A DNA stretch of 64,000 nucleotides from Nocardia sp. BMG51109 (GCF_000526215.1 NZ_JAFQ01000004.1:5518001-5582000); one strand, 5' to 3'. Numbered from the stretch's first letter, positions 52,237-61,310 are shown. The notes: generated by a model not told the origin, from the sequence alone. Translations and numbers: made by a program.

Positions 52237-53169
52237 ATGGCTGGAGATCTGGGGACGTGGAGCACGGACGGCGCGGCCGCGACGGTCCGCGAATTCGTCG
52301 ATCGGGTCACCGACTCGAACGGCGCTGACTTCGTCGAACCGGATTCGCGCATAGCGGTTTTCGACAACGACGGAACCCTGTGGTGCGAGAGGCCGATGCA
52401 GCCGCAGCTCGATTTCACCATTCGCCGACTACGGGAGATGGCGCAAGCCGACCGGGAGTTGCGGTCGCGCCAACCCTGGCGGGCGGCCTTCGACGGCGAC
52501 ACGGACTGGATGACCCAGGCACTGATCAAGCACTATCGGGGTGACGACACCGACATGGCTGTATTGATGGACGGGCTCAGCCGCGCGTTCGGCGATCTGA
52601 CCGTCGAGGAATACCAGCGCCGTGTCCACGAGTTCTTCTCCGGCACCGACCATCCCAGCCTCGGCAGGCCGTATCGTGCGTGCGGATACACGCCGATGGT
52701 CGAGTTGATGACGTACCTGCGCCGTCACGGATTCACCAACTACATCGCCTCCGGTGGGGATCGCGATTTCATGCGCCCGGTCGCCGAGGCCCTCTACGGC
52801 GTCCCACCCGAGCGGGTGATCGGCAGTACGTTGGGGTTGATCTACCGCGATACCGGCGACCGCGCCGAGTTGCTCTACGAGCCGGTGATGGACTACTTCG
52901 ATGACGGTCCCGAGAAACCGGTCCGAATTTGGAGCAGAATCGGCCGCCGCCCGATTCTCTCGGTCGGCAACTCCAACGGAGACATCCCGATGCTGGCGTT
53001 CTCCGAACTCGACAGCCGACCGGCCCTGCGGATGTTGATCCTGCACGACGACCTCGACCGCGAGTTCGACTACGTGACAGGCGCGGAGGATGCCCTCGAT
53101 CACGCCGGGCAGGAGGGATGGACCATCGTGAGCATGCGCCGTGATTGGCAGACGATTTTCGGCGAGTGA
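52237..53169 (+). CDS. HAD-superfamily hydrolase
   Basis: A 310-residue HAD protein. Motif I is IAVFDNDGTLWCER (Asp43, Asp45), motif II lies near NYIASGGDRDFMRPVAEAL, and motif IV is ILSVGNSNGDIPMLAFSE, the arrangement of phosphoserine-phosphatase-like enzymes. It likely removes a phosphate from a small molecule. GGGAGG lies six bases before ATG 52237, which is preferred to ATG 52210. The sulfatase stop is 56 bp upstream. Confidence 0.83.
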   Translation: MAGDLGTWSTDGAAATVREFVDRVTDSNGADFVEPDSRIAVFDNDGTLWCERPMQPQLDFTIRRLREMAQADRELRSRQPWRAAFDGDTDWMTQALIKHYRGDDTDMAVLMDGLSRAFGDLTVEEYQRRVHEFFSGTDHPSLGRPYRACGYTPMVELMTYLRRHGFTNYIASGGDRDFMRPVAEALYGVPPERVIGSTLGLIYRDTGDRAELLYEPVMDYFDDGPEKPVRIWSRIGRRPILSVGNSNGDIPMLAFSELDSRPALRMLILHDDLDREFDYVTGAEDALDHAGQEGWTIVSMRRDWQTIFGE

Positions 53170-53205
53170 ACGCTACCGATATCGCTGCCGCTCAGGCGAA
53201 GGCCC

Positions 53206-53490
53206 TTACCGCGCTGTTGAAATGGCAGGCGCGGTCGTGCCGCCGGCGATCGTGGCGGCGAGCTCGCGAGCACGGTGGTGGGCGCCGGCCATGGATGCCT
53301 CGTGCCTCGGCAGCAGCGCGGCCAGAGCCGGGGCGTGGGGCACCATGGTCAGCTCGGGGATCACGGTGGTGACGTCGAGGCCGAGCATGTCCTCGCGACC
53401 GAGCAGCGCCTCGAGGGTGGGCACGTGGTCATGCAGTGCCCTGTCGATCGGCTCGTCCACCGCTGAGGAGGTGGTCGTCGCCGACGGCAT
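53206..53490 (-). CDS. Small hypothetical protein
   Basis: A 94-residue frame MPSATTTSSAVDEPIDRALH ... ALAALLPRHEASMAGAHHRA, with codon use like its neighbours but no recognisable domain and no ribosome site. It lies 55 bp after the STAND/WD40 gene on the same strand. It could be a third member of that module or a chance frame. Confidence 0.42.
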   Translation of the reverse strand: MPSATTTSSAVDEPIDRALHDHVPTLEALLGREDMLGLDVTTVIPELTMVPHAPALAALLPRHEASMAGAHHRARELAATIAGGTTAPAISTAR

Positions 53491-53545
53491 GTCGGCTTCG
53501 TCTGCCGGCTCGCGGCACACTCGGTCGGGCTGAAACCCGAGGGTA

Positions 53546-56500
53546 TCACGGGCACAGCTGCTGGTACTCCTGTTCTTTCGGCACGTAGCGGTCCCACTCG
53601 TCGCGGGTGAAGCGTCCGTCGGCCCAGTCGCACAGCTGCTTTTCGGGTTGCGCCGTGAACGTGACGTCCCAGAGCTGCACGGTGCCGTCCTTCTTGCCAA
53701 CGGCGAGGGTGTCACCGTTCGGAGAGAACGCCACCGAGGTGACTCCGTCGGGCTGACCGGCGATGGGGTCGCTGATCTGCCGCCGAGTCTGCATATCCCA
53801 GAGCCGCACGGTGCCGTCGTCACTGCCGGCGGCGAGGGTTTCGCCGTTCGGGGAGAACGCCACCGACGACACCGGGCGGGTTTGCTCGCCGAGTTGGCTG
53901 GGGGCGGTTCGATTCTGCGCGTCCCAGAGCCGCACGGTGCCGTCGCTACCGCCGGCGGCGAGGGTTTCGCCGTTCGGGGAGAACGCCACCGACGACACCG
54001 GGTGGGAGATATCAGGGGAGGGCTTGCCGATATTTCGGTGTCCGCTTATGTCGTAGAACGCCACCAGGCCCCGGACGCTTCCGACGGCGAGGATGCCGCC
54101 GTTCGGGGAGAACGCTACCGACGAGATGGTATCGGAGCCGTCCCACCGCAGCGGGCCACCGATCTGCCGCCGGTTCTGCACGTTCCACAATCGCACACTG
54201 CCGTCGTGGGCGGCGGTGACGAGCACCTTGCCGTCCGGGGAGAACGCCACCGAGCTGAGCCAGCTGCCCGACTCTTCCGGCAGAGTGGCGATCTGCTGCC
54301 GATTCCGCGTGTCCCACAGCAGCGTTGTCCGATCGTGGCCGCTCGTGGTGAGCATCGTTGCATCCGGAGAGAACGCCACCGACGAAACCGGGCCATCGTG
54401 ACCGCGCAGCGGGGCGCCGATCTGCTGCTCGATCTGCGTGTCCCACAGCCGCGTTGTTCCGTCGTCGCCGGCTGTGGCGAGCGTCTTTCCATCCGGAGTG
54501 AACGCCATCGACGAAACCGGTCCGGCGTGGCCGCGCAACGCGTCGCCGATCTGCCTGCGAGACCGCGCGTCCCACAACGTCACCTTCTGGTCGAGACCAC
54601 CGGCACTCAGAGTCCCACCGTCCCTGGAGAACGCCACCGACGAGACACCGCCGGAATGGCTGGTGACGGGGGCCCCGATCTTCTCCCCGGTGGTCACATC
54701 CCATAGTTGCGTCGTGTCGTCGCTGCCGCCGGTGGCAAGAGTCTTGCTGTCCGGAGTGAATGCCATCGAGGAGACGGCACCGATGTGGCCGGACGATTCG
54801 CCACCGACCTGCTGAGGCCTCGTCACATCCCGCCATTGCACAATGCCGGAAACCCTGCCTACGGCAAGGGTTTTGCCATCCGGCGCCATGGCGACCGCAG
54901 AGATCGTGGCGGCGTCGGTACCGGGAAGAGGGTCGCCGAGCGGCTTTCCGGTCCGGACATCCCACTGTTGCAGCGTATCGCCACCGGTGATCAAGGACGT
55001 GCCGTCCGGCGTGAACGCCATCGACTGGACCCGGCCCAGATCGGCGAGGGAGTTGAGCTGTTTCCGTGTGTGCACATCCCACAGCGTCACCGCGCTTTTC
55101 CACGGCGTGAACTTGCTGCCGAAGTTGTTGACGGCCATCGTCCCGCCGTCCGGGGCGAACGTGATCGAGGCGACGCCGCTGGGGTCTGCCGATACTGGCA
55201 GCTGCATGATGCTCTGCCTGGTCTGCGTATCCCACAGCTCGATTCCGTTGAAGGTTCCGATCGCGAGAGTTTTCCCATCCGGCGCGAATTGCAGTGCGGT
55301 GACGAGTGGGACAGGTATGAACTCGCCGATCTGTCGTCGGGCCGCAGAATCCCACAACGTCACCCCATAGATGTTGCCCGCGGCCATGATTCGGCCGTCC
55401 GGGGCGAAGCTCACGAGGGCGCCGCGGTCGGGACGATTGGCGACGGGTGTGTTCCACGGATTGCCGGCGTCTATCTTGCCGGTCAAGGGGTTGTGGGCCG
55501 CGGTGACCATGGCGAACCGGGACGCGGACTTGGAACTCGGGTCGATGCGCCATGCGGCGAGGGCGGAAAGCCTGGCGCCGAGGGGGTCTGTCCCGGCGAG
55601 AAGTTCACTTTGGCCGATCAGCTGGCGCGCGACAGCGATATCGCGCTGATGCGCGGATTCGTTGTTCGCCCGGAGCGCGACGACCGTGGTGGCGGCCAGG
55701 ACGACGACCAATACCGCGAGGAGGGCGACCAATGCTCGGCGGCGGCGGACTCGGGCACGATCGGCGCCGATGGCGGCGGTGAGGAACCGCGTATCGATGT
55801 CGCCGAGCGGTGCATGCCGGGTGGGATCGGCGGTGGCGCGGGCCACAGCCGCGGTGGCAGCGTCCAGTACGCTGCCGGTGTAGAGGTAGGACGCGTCGCA
55901 GGCGTGACGGGACCATTCCTCGGCGGCGGCGCGCAGGCGCGCGATAACGACACGGTCGGCCCGGGTCTCGGCCAGCCAGGAATCCCGCAACAGCGGCCAT
56001 GTGGTGAGCAGGACCTCGTGGCTGATCTCCACGGTGTCGGCCCCCAGGGTAAGTAGCCGCTCGGCCGCGAATACCTCCAATACCACCGCGATATCACCGG
56101 GGTCGCCGACGCCGGCGATATCGCGCCGCCGCAGGCGGTTGGCGTAATCGGTGCCGTCGGCGCCGGGGACGGTGAGCCGGGTGAAGATCTGCCGTGCCAC
56201 CGTGCGCTGCGGCAGGGTCAGCGAGTCGTAGGCCCGCTGTGCGTTGTCGGCGACGGCGCGGTCTATCCCCCCGGTGTTTTCGTAGTCGGCAACCGTGAGC
56301 ATGTCGCCGCGGCGAGTGTGCCATGTCCGGTCCAGGGCATAGGACAACAACGGCAGTACCCCCGCCGTCGACCGCTCCGTTACTCGTACCGTGGAATCGG
56401 TTATGCGGGTGCGGATTTCCCGCAGCAGTTGGTCGGTGAGATCGTCCTCGACCCGGGAGCCCGCTCGTTTGGCCGGTTCGGTGACCGCCATCCGCAATTG

Positions 56501-57355
56501 CCGCTCGGTCATCGCCGTGACGAAGTAGTGGTGCTGGATCGCATCGGTCAACTGTTCGTAGTCGCCGCAGTCGGCCTCGAAATCGGCGCGCACCACGAGC
56601 ACCACCAGCACCGTGGTATCCGCATGACGGGTCGTGGCAGCCGCGTGCAGAGCGGTGACGAACGCTTGGCGTTGTGTGGAGTCCGAGCATTGGGTGAACA
56701 ACTGCTCGAACTGATCGATTATCAGCACCAGTCCGCCGGCGTCGCCCGACTCGGACGCAGACAACTTGCGGGCGGCGTGGGCGGCGGTCACGGCGAATCC
56801 GGCCGGATCGTCACGCACTTCGCGTCGTACGGTCGCCGCATCGAGTCCGGCCAGGTGCGCGGTGGCCACCGCCAACTCGTCGACCGGGGAGTGCCCGGCT
56901 GTGAGCAACAGGCAGGGCCACGCGTGTGCCTGCGGCGCCCCGTCCAAGCCCTGCCCGCGGATACGGGGTATGACACCGGCACGCACCAGCGACGACTTTC
57001 CCGCGCCCGACACCCCCGACACCATCACAATCCCGGGCTGCCGCACACGCCGCGAAAGCCGGTGCAGCACTTCGTCGACCGCCGAGTCGCGGCCGAAGAA
57101 GAACGGCGCGTCCCGCTCGGAAAACCAGCCCAGCCCCCGATACGGCGACTCGACCTCACCGGTGACACCGATCAGCGGGGCCGGTGCCACCCCGTCGGTC
57201 CACGTCCCGCGGTAGCTGTAGATCACCTGCGTGTTGTGGTCACCGATCTGTACACCCTGTGCCGCACGGGCATCCACCAACCGGTCGGCAGAGGTGCCGG
57301 ACTCGTCGCCCATACCACCTACCTCTGCACCGGAATCGCGATCGCCGCCGGTCAT
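53546..57355 (-). CDS. STAND NTPase with N-terminal RHIM-like amyloid motif and 14 WD40 repeats
   Basis: A 1269-residue NLR-like protein. Residues 32-48 (AQGVQIGDHNTQVIYSY) form an amyloid signalling motif with the VQIG core of RHIMs. The nSTAND domain has Walker A GVSGAGKS (114-121) and Walker B LVLIIDQFEQLF (209-220) and extends to about 520. One membrane helix lies at 541-561, then 14 WD40 repeats (from about 648), enough for two seven-blade propellers and the likely sensor. By analogy with fungal and bacterial NLRs, ligand binding would cause assembly and the motif would template amyloid folding of the small protein encoded just upstream. ATG 57355 overlaps that gene's stop (ATGA). Confidence 0.88.
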   Translation of the reverse strand: MTGGDRDSGAEVGGMGDESGTSADRLVDARAAQGVQIGDHNTQVIYSYRGTWTDGVAPAPLIGVTGEVESPYRGLGWFSERDAPFFFGRDSAVDEVLHRLSRRVRQPGIVMVSGVSGAGKSSLVRAGVIPRIRGQGLDGAPQAHAWPCLLLTAGHSPVDELAVATAHLAGLDAATVRREVRDDPAGFAVTAAHAARKLSASESGDAGGLVLIIDQFEQLFTQCSDSTQRQAFVTALHAAATTRHADTTVLVVLVVRADFEADCGDYEQLTDAIQHHYFVTAMTERQLRMAVTEPAKRAGSRVEDDLTDQLLREIRTRITDSTVRVTERSTAGVLPLLSYALDRTWHTRRGDMLTVADYENTGGIDRAVADNAQRAYDSLTLPQRTVARQIFTRLTVPGADGTDYANRLRRRDIAGVGDPGDIAVVLEVFAAERLLTLGADTVEISHEVLLTTWPLLRDSWLAETRADRVVIARLRAAAEEWSRHACDASYLYTGSVLDAATAAVARATADPTRHAPLGDIDTRFLTAAIGADRARVRRRRALVALLAVLVVVLAATTVVALRANNESAHQRDIAVARQLIGQSELLAGTDPLGARLSALAAWRIDPSSKSASRFAMVTAAHNPLTGKIDAGNPWNTPVANRPDRGALVSFAPDGRIMAAGNIYGVTLWDSAARRQIGEFIPVPLVTALQFAPDGKTLAIGTFNGIELWDTQTRQSIMQLPVSADPSGVASITFAPDGGTMAVNNFGSKFTPWKSAVTLWDVHTRKQLNSLADLGRVQSMAFTPDGTSLITGGDTLQQWDVRTGKPLGDPLPGTDAATISAVAMAPDGKTLAVGRVSGIVQWRDVTRPQQVGGESSGHIGAVSSMAFTPDSKTLATGGSDDTTQLWDVTTGEKIGAPVTSHSGGVSSVAFSRDGGTLSAGGLDQKVTLWDARSRRQIGDALRGHAGPVSSMAFTPDGKTLATAGDDGTTRLWDTQIEQQIGAPLRGHDGPVSSVAFSPDATMLTTSGHDRTTLLWDTRNRQQIATLPEESGSWLSSVAFSPDGKVLVTAAHDGSVRLWNVQNRRQIGGPLRWDGSDTISSVAFSPNGGILAVGSVRGLVAFYDISGHRNIGKPSPDISHPVSSVAFSPNGETLAAGGSDGTVRLWDAQNRTAPSQLGEQTRPVSSVAFSPNGETLAAGSDDGTVRLWDMQTRRQISDPIAGQPDGVTSVAFSPNGDTLAVGKKDGTVQLWDVTFTAQPEKQLCDWADGRFTRDEWDRYVPKEQEYQQLCP
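53825..54002. repeat. Near-identical WD40 repeat units
   Basis: Within the WD40 gene a 52-bp stretch at 53825-53876 is repeated without change at 53951-54002, 126 bp (42 codons, one blade) apart. This signals a recent blade duplication by slippage or unequal crossing. Confidence 0.8.
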
Positions 57356-57726
57356 CCGAAGATGTTGTGCTGGGTGCCGTGATCGCCGATCTGTATACCC
57401 TGAGCGTGGCGCAGATCGATCCTGCTGCGGGCGTCCTCGACGCGGTCCGACGGCAACTGGGACACTATGGTCTCCGCGACCGACCGCAGTTCATCGTCCC
57501 CTATCCAACGGTGGAGTCGCAGCGTGTCCTCGAGTTCACCGACATTGCCGCCCGGCGCGGCTTCGTTCGCCTCGATAACCGCGACGGCGCCGGAATCGTC
57601 GCCACCACCGGTGAGCCGATCATGCAACGCCGAATACGCGTCCCGAACGGTCGTGGACGCCGCATCCTTTCCCCCGGCTGCCGCCCCCGCGATCAACGCC
57701 GTAATGATGGTGGTAAACGGATCCAC
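57352..57726 (-). CDS. Small effector with C-terminal RHIM-like amyloid motif (Bell-like)
   Basis: A 124-residue protein. It starts VDPFTTIITALIAGAAAGGK, a short hydrophobic stretch followed by DAASTTVRDAYSALHDRL, the pattern of the Bell/HeLo-like cell-death domain, then ends HAQGIQIGDHGTQHNIFG (motif residues 108-124). This C-terminal motif matches the N-terminal one of the STAND protein that follows, residue for residue through QGxQIGDHxTQ. The motif is therefore likely the signal that passes from receptor to effector, and membrane damage the output. GTG 57726 has GGAGG seven bases upstream. The gene overlaps its partner's start (ATGA). Confidence 0.8.
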   Translation of the reverse strand: MDPFTTIITALIAGAAAGGKDAASTTVRDAYSALHDRLTGGGDDSGAVAVIEANEAAPGGNVGELEDTLRLHRWIGDDELRSVAETIVSQLPSDRVEDARSRIDLRHAQGIQIGDHGTQHNIFG

Positions 57727-58205
57727 ACGTGCTCCTCCCAAAACACTGTGCAGGCACGATAACACAACGACACGGCTACAGATACCTTATGAGGTCGAAT
57801 CACATTGCCGAACAACACAAGTCGGAAATTTCGCGTGAATTCGACATCACCGTGCGCTGAGGACTCGACGGAGTCTCACCGGTCCGGTCAGCCGGTCACG
57901 CCAGGTAGCCGGCAGGCAATGCCTCCGCGTCAGCGCCACGATTCGCACCGAGGGGATGCTCCGGCCGATGCCGTCGCGCCGGATCCGATCATAACGACGT
58001 TGCCGTATCCGCTCTCCTCGCTCGCCGCAACCTTCTCGAGCCTCACGGAGCTGATCGGCGGCATCATGTCGTCATCGATCGGGTTCGGCCCAGCCCTGAC
58101 CCGGGCTTTCCCGAACTACGAGCATGCCGCCGGACACCGGAGGGGCCAGAGGGGGCTTGGATTCGGGCTTGCTCGCCATGGGGAAGATCCGGTTGCCTCG
58201 AACGT
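57727..58205. other. Gap upstream of effector and sdaA remnant
   Basis: About 480 bp without a supported gene. The effector-receptor promoter must be in the first part; I see no clear operator. Frames are open on both strands, but translations lack family features. Confidence 0.4.
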
Positions 58206-58395
58206 AACGTCATCTCCGCAGGCAAGGCGATCGATGCCGCCAGAATGGCGATGCGCGGCAACGGCATTCATCGGGTCTCCCTCGACCAGGTCATTGATGC
58301 CATGCGCGCCACCGGGCGCCATGAGCGACAAGTACAAGGAGAATTCGACCGGCGGACTCGCGGTCAACGTCCCCGTCGACGTCAGCGAGTGCTGA
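58206..58395 (+). pseudogene. sdaA: Remnant of L-serine dehydratase (sdaA) 3' end, one frameshift
   Basis: The plus strand reads [37 protein letters not shown], then in another frame [20 protein letters not shown] before a stop at 58393-58395. This is the ending of iron-sulfur L-serine dehydratases (VSLDxVIxTMRxTGxDMxxKYKETSxGGLAVN). The shift falls in the G-run at 58314-58316, where removing one G restores frame. No N-terminal part is present. Confidence 0.65.
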
Positions 58396-58460
58396 CCGCG
58401 CGAAGGCAATCTTGAACTGCCTCCAGACAAGTCGACGGTTCATCCCTGGCTCGCCTGCGC

Positions 58461-58500
58461 GAACAGACAAGCACCGTGCGTGAACAGACAAGGACGTGCG
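58461..58500 (+). repeat. Tandem direct repeat upstream of the secreted-protein gene
   Basis: GAACAGACAAGCACCGTGCG (58461-58480) is followed at once by GAACAGACAAGGACGTGCG (58482-58500). The copies differ by a small deletion and one base. They lie about 125 bp before the small secreted protein and might be regulator half-sites. Confidence 0.5.
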
Positions 58501-58626
58501 CTTCCGGTCCTGACAGAGTGACCTCGAGACCGAGGTGTCGATCCGCTCGGAGCGATCAGGAGCTGGACGGTTCTCACCGGCGCGTAAATCCACCGCGCCC
58601 GAAAACCGAGCTGAGGGGACATGCTG

Positions 58627-58896
58627 ATGCACAAGACTATTCGAATGATCGCGGCGTCGGGCGCGACGTTCCTCGCCGCGACAGCCTTCACCCTCGCCGC
58701 CGCCGCACCCGCCCAGGCCGATCCGGTTGACTGCGTGGCGTACTTGGAAAGTCTCGGCTATACCGCTCGCCAGCAGGTAGAGGCCGCGTGCTCGGGCGGC
58801 GAGAACCCCTTCGGCGGTGGCTGTACCGATGCTCTTTCCTCTCTTGACGTAGCCCGAGAGCATGCCGTCGAGGCATGCCGCCGCGCAGCCGCGTGA
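58627..58896 (+). CDS. Small secreted protein
   Basis: An 89-residue protein with a clear Sec signal peptide: MHKTIRMIAASGATFLAATA, hydrophobic core, and a likely cleavage after AAPAQA. The mature part has four cysteines (DCVAYLE, EAACSGG, GGCTDAL, EACRRAAA), enough for two disulfides. I recognise it only as a type of small secreted actinobacterial protein of unknown function. ATG 58627 is preferred over 58621 because GAGGGG lies eight bases before it. Confidence 0.75.
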   Translation: MHKTIRMIAASGATFLAATAFTLAAAAPAQADPVDCVAYLESLGYTARQQVEAACSGGENPFGGGCTDALSSLDVAREHAVEACRRAAA

Positions 58897-59083
58897 TTGG
58901 GGCGCAAGCCAGGTGACCACTGGTGAGCGAGACATGATGGCCATGTCGAGCGCACCACGCACCAGCGATGTCTTCGAGTTCGTGGCGGACGTGTCGTTGG
59001 CGCTTCACATCCTGCCGCCGGAAGAATCGCCCCTCAGCTCACCCGACCCAACCCGGCGTCACCAACGTCATGACCCGTAACAG

Positions 59084-59698
59084 CTAGCCGTTGTCAGGTG
59101 CAGAATCGCCGATGCCGGCGGCATCGAGGAGGGTGCAGGCGGTCGCGATAGCGAGACCGTCGAGAGACTGCGCCTGAACGACGGACCGAGCGCTGGCTCC
59201 GTCGAACACGAAGGTCAGCTGCCGGGCCAGCCGGGCGGGGTCGGCAGCGCCGCCGCGTTCGGCTTCGTGCTGGAAGAATGCGGTCAACCTATTTTTCTGC
59301 TGACGTGCGACGAGGCTCGCCGGATGCTCGGGCGACTTGACTTCGACCGCCGCTGCGACGAATGGACAGCCACGGAAGTCGTGCCGTTGTTCGAGGACTT
59401 CCAATTGTTCGAAGACGTGCAGGATTCGTGCTCGCGGCGGACGGCTGTCGTCTTCGGCGGGTAGCAGCGTGGCCTGATAGTCGGGTGCGGTGCGTTCCAG
59501 CAGGCTGGCGGCCACCAGCTCATCCTTGTTGTCGAACAGCTGGTACATCGAACGCTTCGAGACCCCGGCGGCACGGCACAGAGTGTCGACGCCGATGTGG
59601 ACGCCCTGTTCGTAGAACAGCCGCGCGGCGGCGTCGAGCAGCCGGTCGCGCGTCGAGACGGCACCTGCGGCCGCCACGGGCGTTGTCGGATCAGTCAT
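59084..59698 (-). CDS. TetR-family regulator of the adjacent MFS pump
   Basis: A 204-residue TetR repressor. The HTH includes GVHIGVDTLCRAAGVSKRSM and YQLFDNKDELVAASLLERTA; the ligand domain has FEQLEVLEQRHDFRGCPFVA. ATG 59698 (MTDPTTPVAA) is used, with ATG 59716 as an alternative. It is divergent from a DHA2-type exporter, and a very long palindrome fills the gap, so it should repress both until it binds a drug-like ligand. Confidence 0.87.
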   Translation of the reverse strand: MTDPTTPVAAAGAVSTRDRLLDAAARLFYEQGVHIGVDTLCRAAGVSKRSMYQLFDNKDELVAASLLERTAPDYQATLLPAEDDSRPPRARILHVFEQLEVLEQRHDFRGCPFVAAAVEVKSPEHPASLVARQQKNRLTAFFQHEAERGGAADPARLARQLTFVFDGASARSVVQAQSLDGLAIATACTLLDAAGIGDSAPDNG

Positions 59699-59731
59699 AG
59701 ACCACAGGCTACTCATCAGCTTGCGCTTTGG

Positions 59732-59770
59732 AAACCGATCTGTTTCCCTTGGTGGGAAACAGATCGGTTT
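59732..59770. promoter_or_regulatory. Long TetR operator palindrome, tetR / MFS gap
   Basis: AAACCGATCTGTTTCCC (59732-59748) and GGGAAACAGATCGGTTT (59754-59770) are perfect 17-bp arms around TTGGT. It is long enough for two TetR dimers or for one site on each promoter. Confidence 0.85.
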
Positions 59771-59810
59771 TCTGCCCATGTTGGGCCTACGTCAGAGACA
59801 AGGAGGACAA

Positions 59811-61310
59811 ATGACTACCACTTTCGGCCAGGGGGCACTCGCCTCCGTGAAATCGAACCGGGGCCGCCGCGGATCCCATGCCTTGCGCTGGTGGGTGCTG
59901 GTCGTCCTGGGCGTCGCACAGCTCATGGTCATGCTCGATGCGACGGTGGTGAATATCGCGCTGCCCGCAGCGCAGCAGGATCTCGGTTTCAGTGACGGCA
60001 ACCGGCAGTGGGTCATCACTGGTTACGCCCTGGCTTTCGGCAGCCTGCTGCTGCTCGGTGGGCGCCTTGGTGATCTGTTCGGCCGACGTACGACCTTCAT
60101 GCTCGGCCTGATCGGTTTCGCGGGCGCCTCCGTCGTCGGTGGTGCGGCCGGCAGCTTCGGAATTCTCGTCGCGGCGCGTGTCGGTCAGGGCGTCTTCGCC
60201 GCGCTGCTGGCGCCCGCGGCGCTCTCGCTGGTCAGTGTGACCTTCACCGAAAAGGCGGAGAGGGCGAAAGCGTTCGGCATCTTCAGTGCACTGGCTGGTG
60301 CGGGCGCCGCGATCGGGCTGCTGCTGGGTGGCATGCTCACCGAATGGGCGTCGTGGCGGTGGGTGATGTTCGTGAACGTCGGCTTTGCGGCCGTTGCGCT
60401 GGTCGGTGCGGTGCTGCTGTTGGCCAAGCATGTGGCGGACGAGCGGCCCAAGCTGGATATTCCGGGCACGCTCGTGGTGAGCACCGCGCTGTTCGCCATT
60501 GTCTATGGGTTCGCGCATGCCGAATCCGCCGGCTGGACTGGCCCGGTCACCCTCGGTTTCCTGATCGGCGGCGTGGTGCTGCTCGCGGTGTTCGTGGTGC
60601 TGGAGACCAGGGCCGAGCATCCGCTGCTGCCGCTGCGGCTGGTGCTGGACCGGACCCGCGGTGGCTCGTTCCTGGCGGTGTTCGTCATCGGGATGGGGAT
60701 GTTTTCGATCTTCCTGTTCCTGACCTACTACTTGGTGGTCAGCCTGGGCTACTCGCCGATCAAGTCCGGTCTGGCGTTCCTGCCGATGGTCGCAGGCATC
60801 GTCGCGGCATCGACCACATTGCCCTCGCTCCTACTGCCGAGGGTCGGGCCGAAGATCGTGATCAGCAGTAGTTTCCTGGTCTCCGCGGTCGGTATGGCAT
60901 TGCTGGCCCGGCTCGAACTGGGCAGCAGCTTCGCCACTCACGTCATGCCCGGGTTGATCCTGCTGGGTATCGGCCTCGGTGGTGTGATGACCACCGCGTT
61001 CCAGGGCGCGACCGCAGGTGTGCACCATGAGGACGCGGGTGTCGCCTCGGCGCTGATCAACACCAGTCAGCAGGTGGGTGGGTCGATCAGCACGGCGCTG
61101 CTGACCACCGTTGCCACCTCGGCGATGACCGACTATCTGCACTCGCACCAGCCGGGCGCGCTGACGGTGTTGCATGCCCACATCGAGAGTTACACGGCCA
61201 CCTTCCGGTGGGGCATCGGGATATTCGTGGCCGGTGCGGTACTCGCGGCGATCCTGGTGCCCAATGCGGCCCTGGCTCCCTCCGAGGGCGAGCCCGTGGT
61301 CGCACACTGA
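59811..61310 (+). CDS. MFS transporter, DHA2 (14-TMS) drug efflux family
   Basis: A 499-residue proton-driven exporter with about 14 membrane helices. VMLDATVVNIALPAAQQDLG (motif D1-like) is in helix 1, LGGRLGDLFGRRTTFMLGLI is motif A, and later helices include GVMTTAFQGATAGVHHEDAG and ASALINTSQQVGGSISTALL, the usual DHA2 signature. The perfect AAGGAGG lies before ATG 59811. Regulation by the divergent TetR is likely. Substrates may be dyes, antibiotics or fatty acids. Confidence 0.9.
   Translation: MTTTFGQGALASVKSNRGRRGSHALRWWVLVVLGVAQLMVMLDATVVNIALPAAQQDLGFSDGNRQWVITGYALAFGSLLLLGGRLGDLFGRRTTFMLGLIGFAGASVVGGAAGSFGILVAARVGQGVFAALLAPAALSLVSVTFTEKAERAKAFGIFSALAGAGAAIGLLLGGMLTEWASWRWVMFVNVGFAAVALVGAVLLLAKHVADERPKLDIPGTLVVSTALFAIVYGFAHAESAGWTGPVTLGFLIGGVVLLAVFVVLETRAEHPLLPLRLVLDRTRGGSFLAVFVIGMGMFSIFLFLTYYLVVSLGYSPIKSGLAFLPMVAGIVAASTTLPSLLLPRVGPKIVISSSFLVSAVGMALLARLELGSSFATHVMPGLILLGIGLGGVMTTAFQGATAGVHHEDAGVASALINTSQQVGGSISTALLTTVATSAMTDYLHSHQPGALTVLHAHIESYTATFRWGIGIFVAGAVLAAILVPNAALAPSEGEPVVAH

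Noticed and set aside
57805..58395. Plus-strand open frame of 196 codons
   Set aside because: Only its last part resembles a protein (SdaA end) and that part needs a frameshift; the first two thirds show no family features.
58461..58500. Tandem repeat as start of a CRISPR or VNTR array
   Set aside because: Only two copies, adjacent without a spacer, so it is kept only as a short direct repeat.
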